From Methylococcaceae bacterium (GTDB lineage Bacteria; Pseudomonadota; Gammaproteobacteria; Methylococcales; Methylomonadaceae), in NCBI GenBank assembly GCA_947506075.1, contig CANNNN010000141.1:1-6669 (forward strand): a stretch of 6,669 nucleotides of DNA, in the 5' to 3' direction. The notes under the pieces were generated by a model. It searched no databases. It had not been told where the DNA came from and worked only from the letters and a program-made list of their open reading frames with translations. The position numbers and the translations under genes are program-made. Below, piece after piece: positions 6,159 through 6,669 of this stretch (the stretch's first letter is position 1; the number at the start of each line of letters is the position of its first letter).

Positions 6159-6669
6159 AAGTTTTATGCTGTCTTTTGAGGAGGATGTTGAATATGTCCA
6201 GTCGGGTGTCTTGAGTTCGCGACTTGTCAAGTTGAACAGTAAACTCAGTAGGGCGTTGTTGCGCCCGGTTAATCTTGTCGCAAGAATTGTCGCTTTAACG
6301 CTTTTTCGGGTGATTTTAACTTGATCGGAATGATTGAAATCCAGATTTTGCTTGATCTTTTTTAAGGTCAAGATAGCCATGCCTAAAGCCCAAAGGCAGA
6401 AGTTACGGATGCCTGTTTCATGGGAGGGCAGCAACTGAGTGTATTTCAGTGCGTTATGTAAATGACCATGTGCGATGCTAATCAAATGTTCCAAGCCTAT
6501 TCTGAAGTTTTTGTCATCGGTTTCCGGCGTCAGTTTGTTAAGATCAAAGCCGGTTTCGGTAAAAACATCTTGTGGTAACCAGCAAACGCCACGCCCGGCA
6601 TCATCCCAAATGTCTTTTAAAATATTGGTCATTTGCAATCCCTGACCAAAAGAGACTGAAAGATTCATC
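6156..6669 (-). CDS. Squalene synthase-type prenyl condensing enzyme, C-terminal part only
   Basis: Seen: 170 residues from the first visible codon (ATG at 6668), with the frame open to the window end, so that Met is probably internal. Residues 8-31 carry GQGLQMTNILKDIWDD followed by GVCWLPQDVF. This is the second Asp-rich motif of squalene/phytoene synthases (N15, D19, D22, D23), which binds diphosphate through Mg2+, followed by the usual W/LP segment. GIRNFCLWALGMAILTL (86-102) and VKITRKSVKA (~117-126) resemble the single-polypeptide farnesyl-diphosphate farnesyltransferases more than HpnC or HpnD. The first Asp-rich motif and N-terminal half lie outside the window. Known role: joins two farnesyl diphosphates to form squalene, via presqualene diphosphate. 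Neighbour shc, 12 nt downstream, uses squalene, which supports this over phytoene synthase. I see no C-terminal membrane anchor; the tail is Ser/Lys-rich. HpnC/HpnD or C30-carotenoid use remain possible. Confidence 0.85.
   Translation of the reverse strand, partial: MNLSVSFGQGLQMTNILKDIWDDAGRGVCWLPQDVFTETGFDLNKLTPETDDKNFRIGLEHLISIAHGHLHNALKYTQLLPSHETGIRNFCLWALGMAILTLKKIKQNLDFNHSDQVKITRKSVKATILATRLTGRNNALLSLLFNLTSRELKTPDWTYSTSSSKDSIKL

Noticed and set aside
6248..6268. GTAGGGCG with a short GGGCG/CGCCC inverted repeat, similar to the start of the 1929-1980 palindrome
   Set aside because: It is inside the squalene synthase-type gene, has only a 5-bp stem, and encodes an ordinary Gly-Arg-Asn-Asn-Ala segment; the similarity is probably chance.

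Overview
The window carries six genes, all on the minus strand, so it reads from high to low coordinates. In transcription order they are: the C-terminal part of a squalene synthase-type enzyme (cut by the window end), squalene-hopene cyclase (shc), the hopanoid nucleoside phosphorylase-like hpnG, the hopanoid aminotransferase hpnO, a small periplasmic CopC-type copper protein, and a multi-spanning CopD-type membrane protein (cut at position 1). Nearly all of the sequence is coding. The only gaps are about 97 bp (hpnG to hpnO) and 92 bp (hpnO to copC), and no gene-free stretch exceeds 300 bases.

The right two thirds (2001-6669) form a compact pathway block. The squalene synthase-type protein supplies the C30 hydrocarbon and SHC cyclises it to hopene/hopanol. 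HpnG then removes adenine from adenosylhopane, and HpnO aminates the opened ribosyl side chain to give aminobacteriohopanetriol-type lipids. The radical-SAM step that makes adenosylhopane (hpnH) is not in the window. The first three genes are tightly packed (12-nt gap, then a 4-nt overlap), which suggests one transcript with coupled translation. The left third (1-1908) is a copC-copD pair, with copD starting 8 nt after the copC stop. It probably handles periplasmic copper and its uptake or transfer across the inner membrane.

The most distinctive non-coding element is a perfect 21-bp inverted repeat with a 10-nt loop (1929-1980), lying between the hopanoid block and the copper block. It is much more GC-rich than its surroundings, and each outer end begins with GTAG, as REP-type palindromes do.

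An amino-hopanoid pathway (shc-hpnG-hpnO), a one-enzyme squalene synthase, a CopC with a Cu(II) site like that of methanotroph CopC, and moderate GC content together suggest a gammaproteobacterial methanotroph (Methylococcales). This is inference from gene content; no 16S or methane monooxygenase gene is present to confirm it. I found no RNA gene, CRISPR array, transposase gene or convincing promoter. I also see no clear new biological system. The best leads are the palindrome and the pairing of copper and amino-hopanoid genes.
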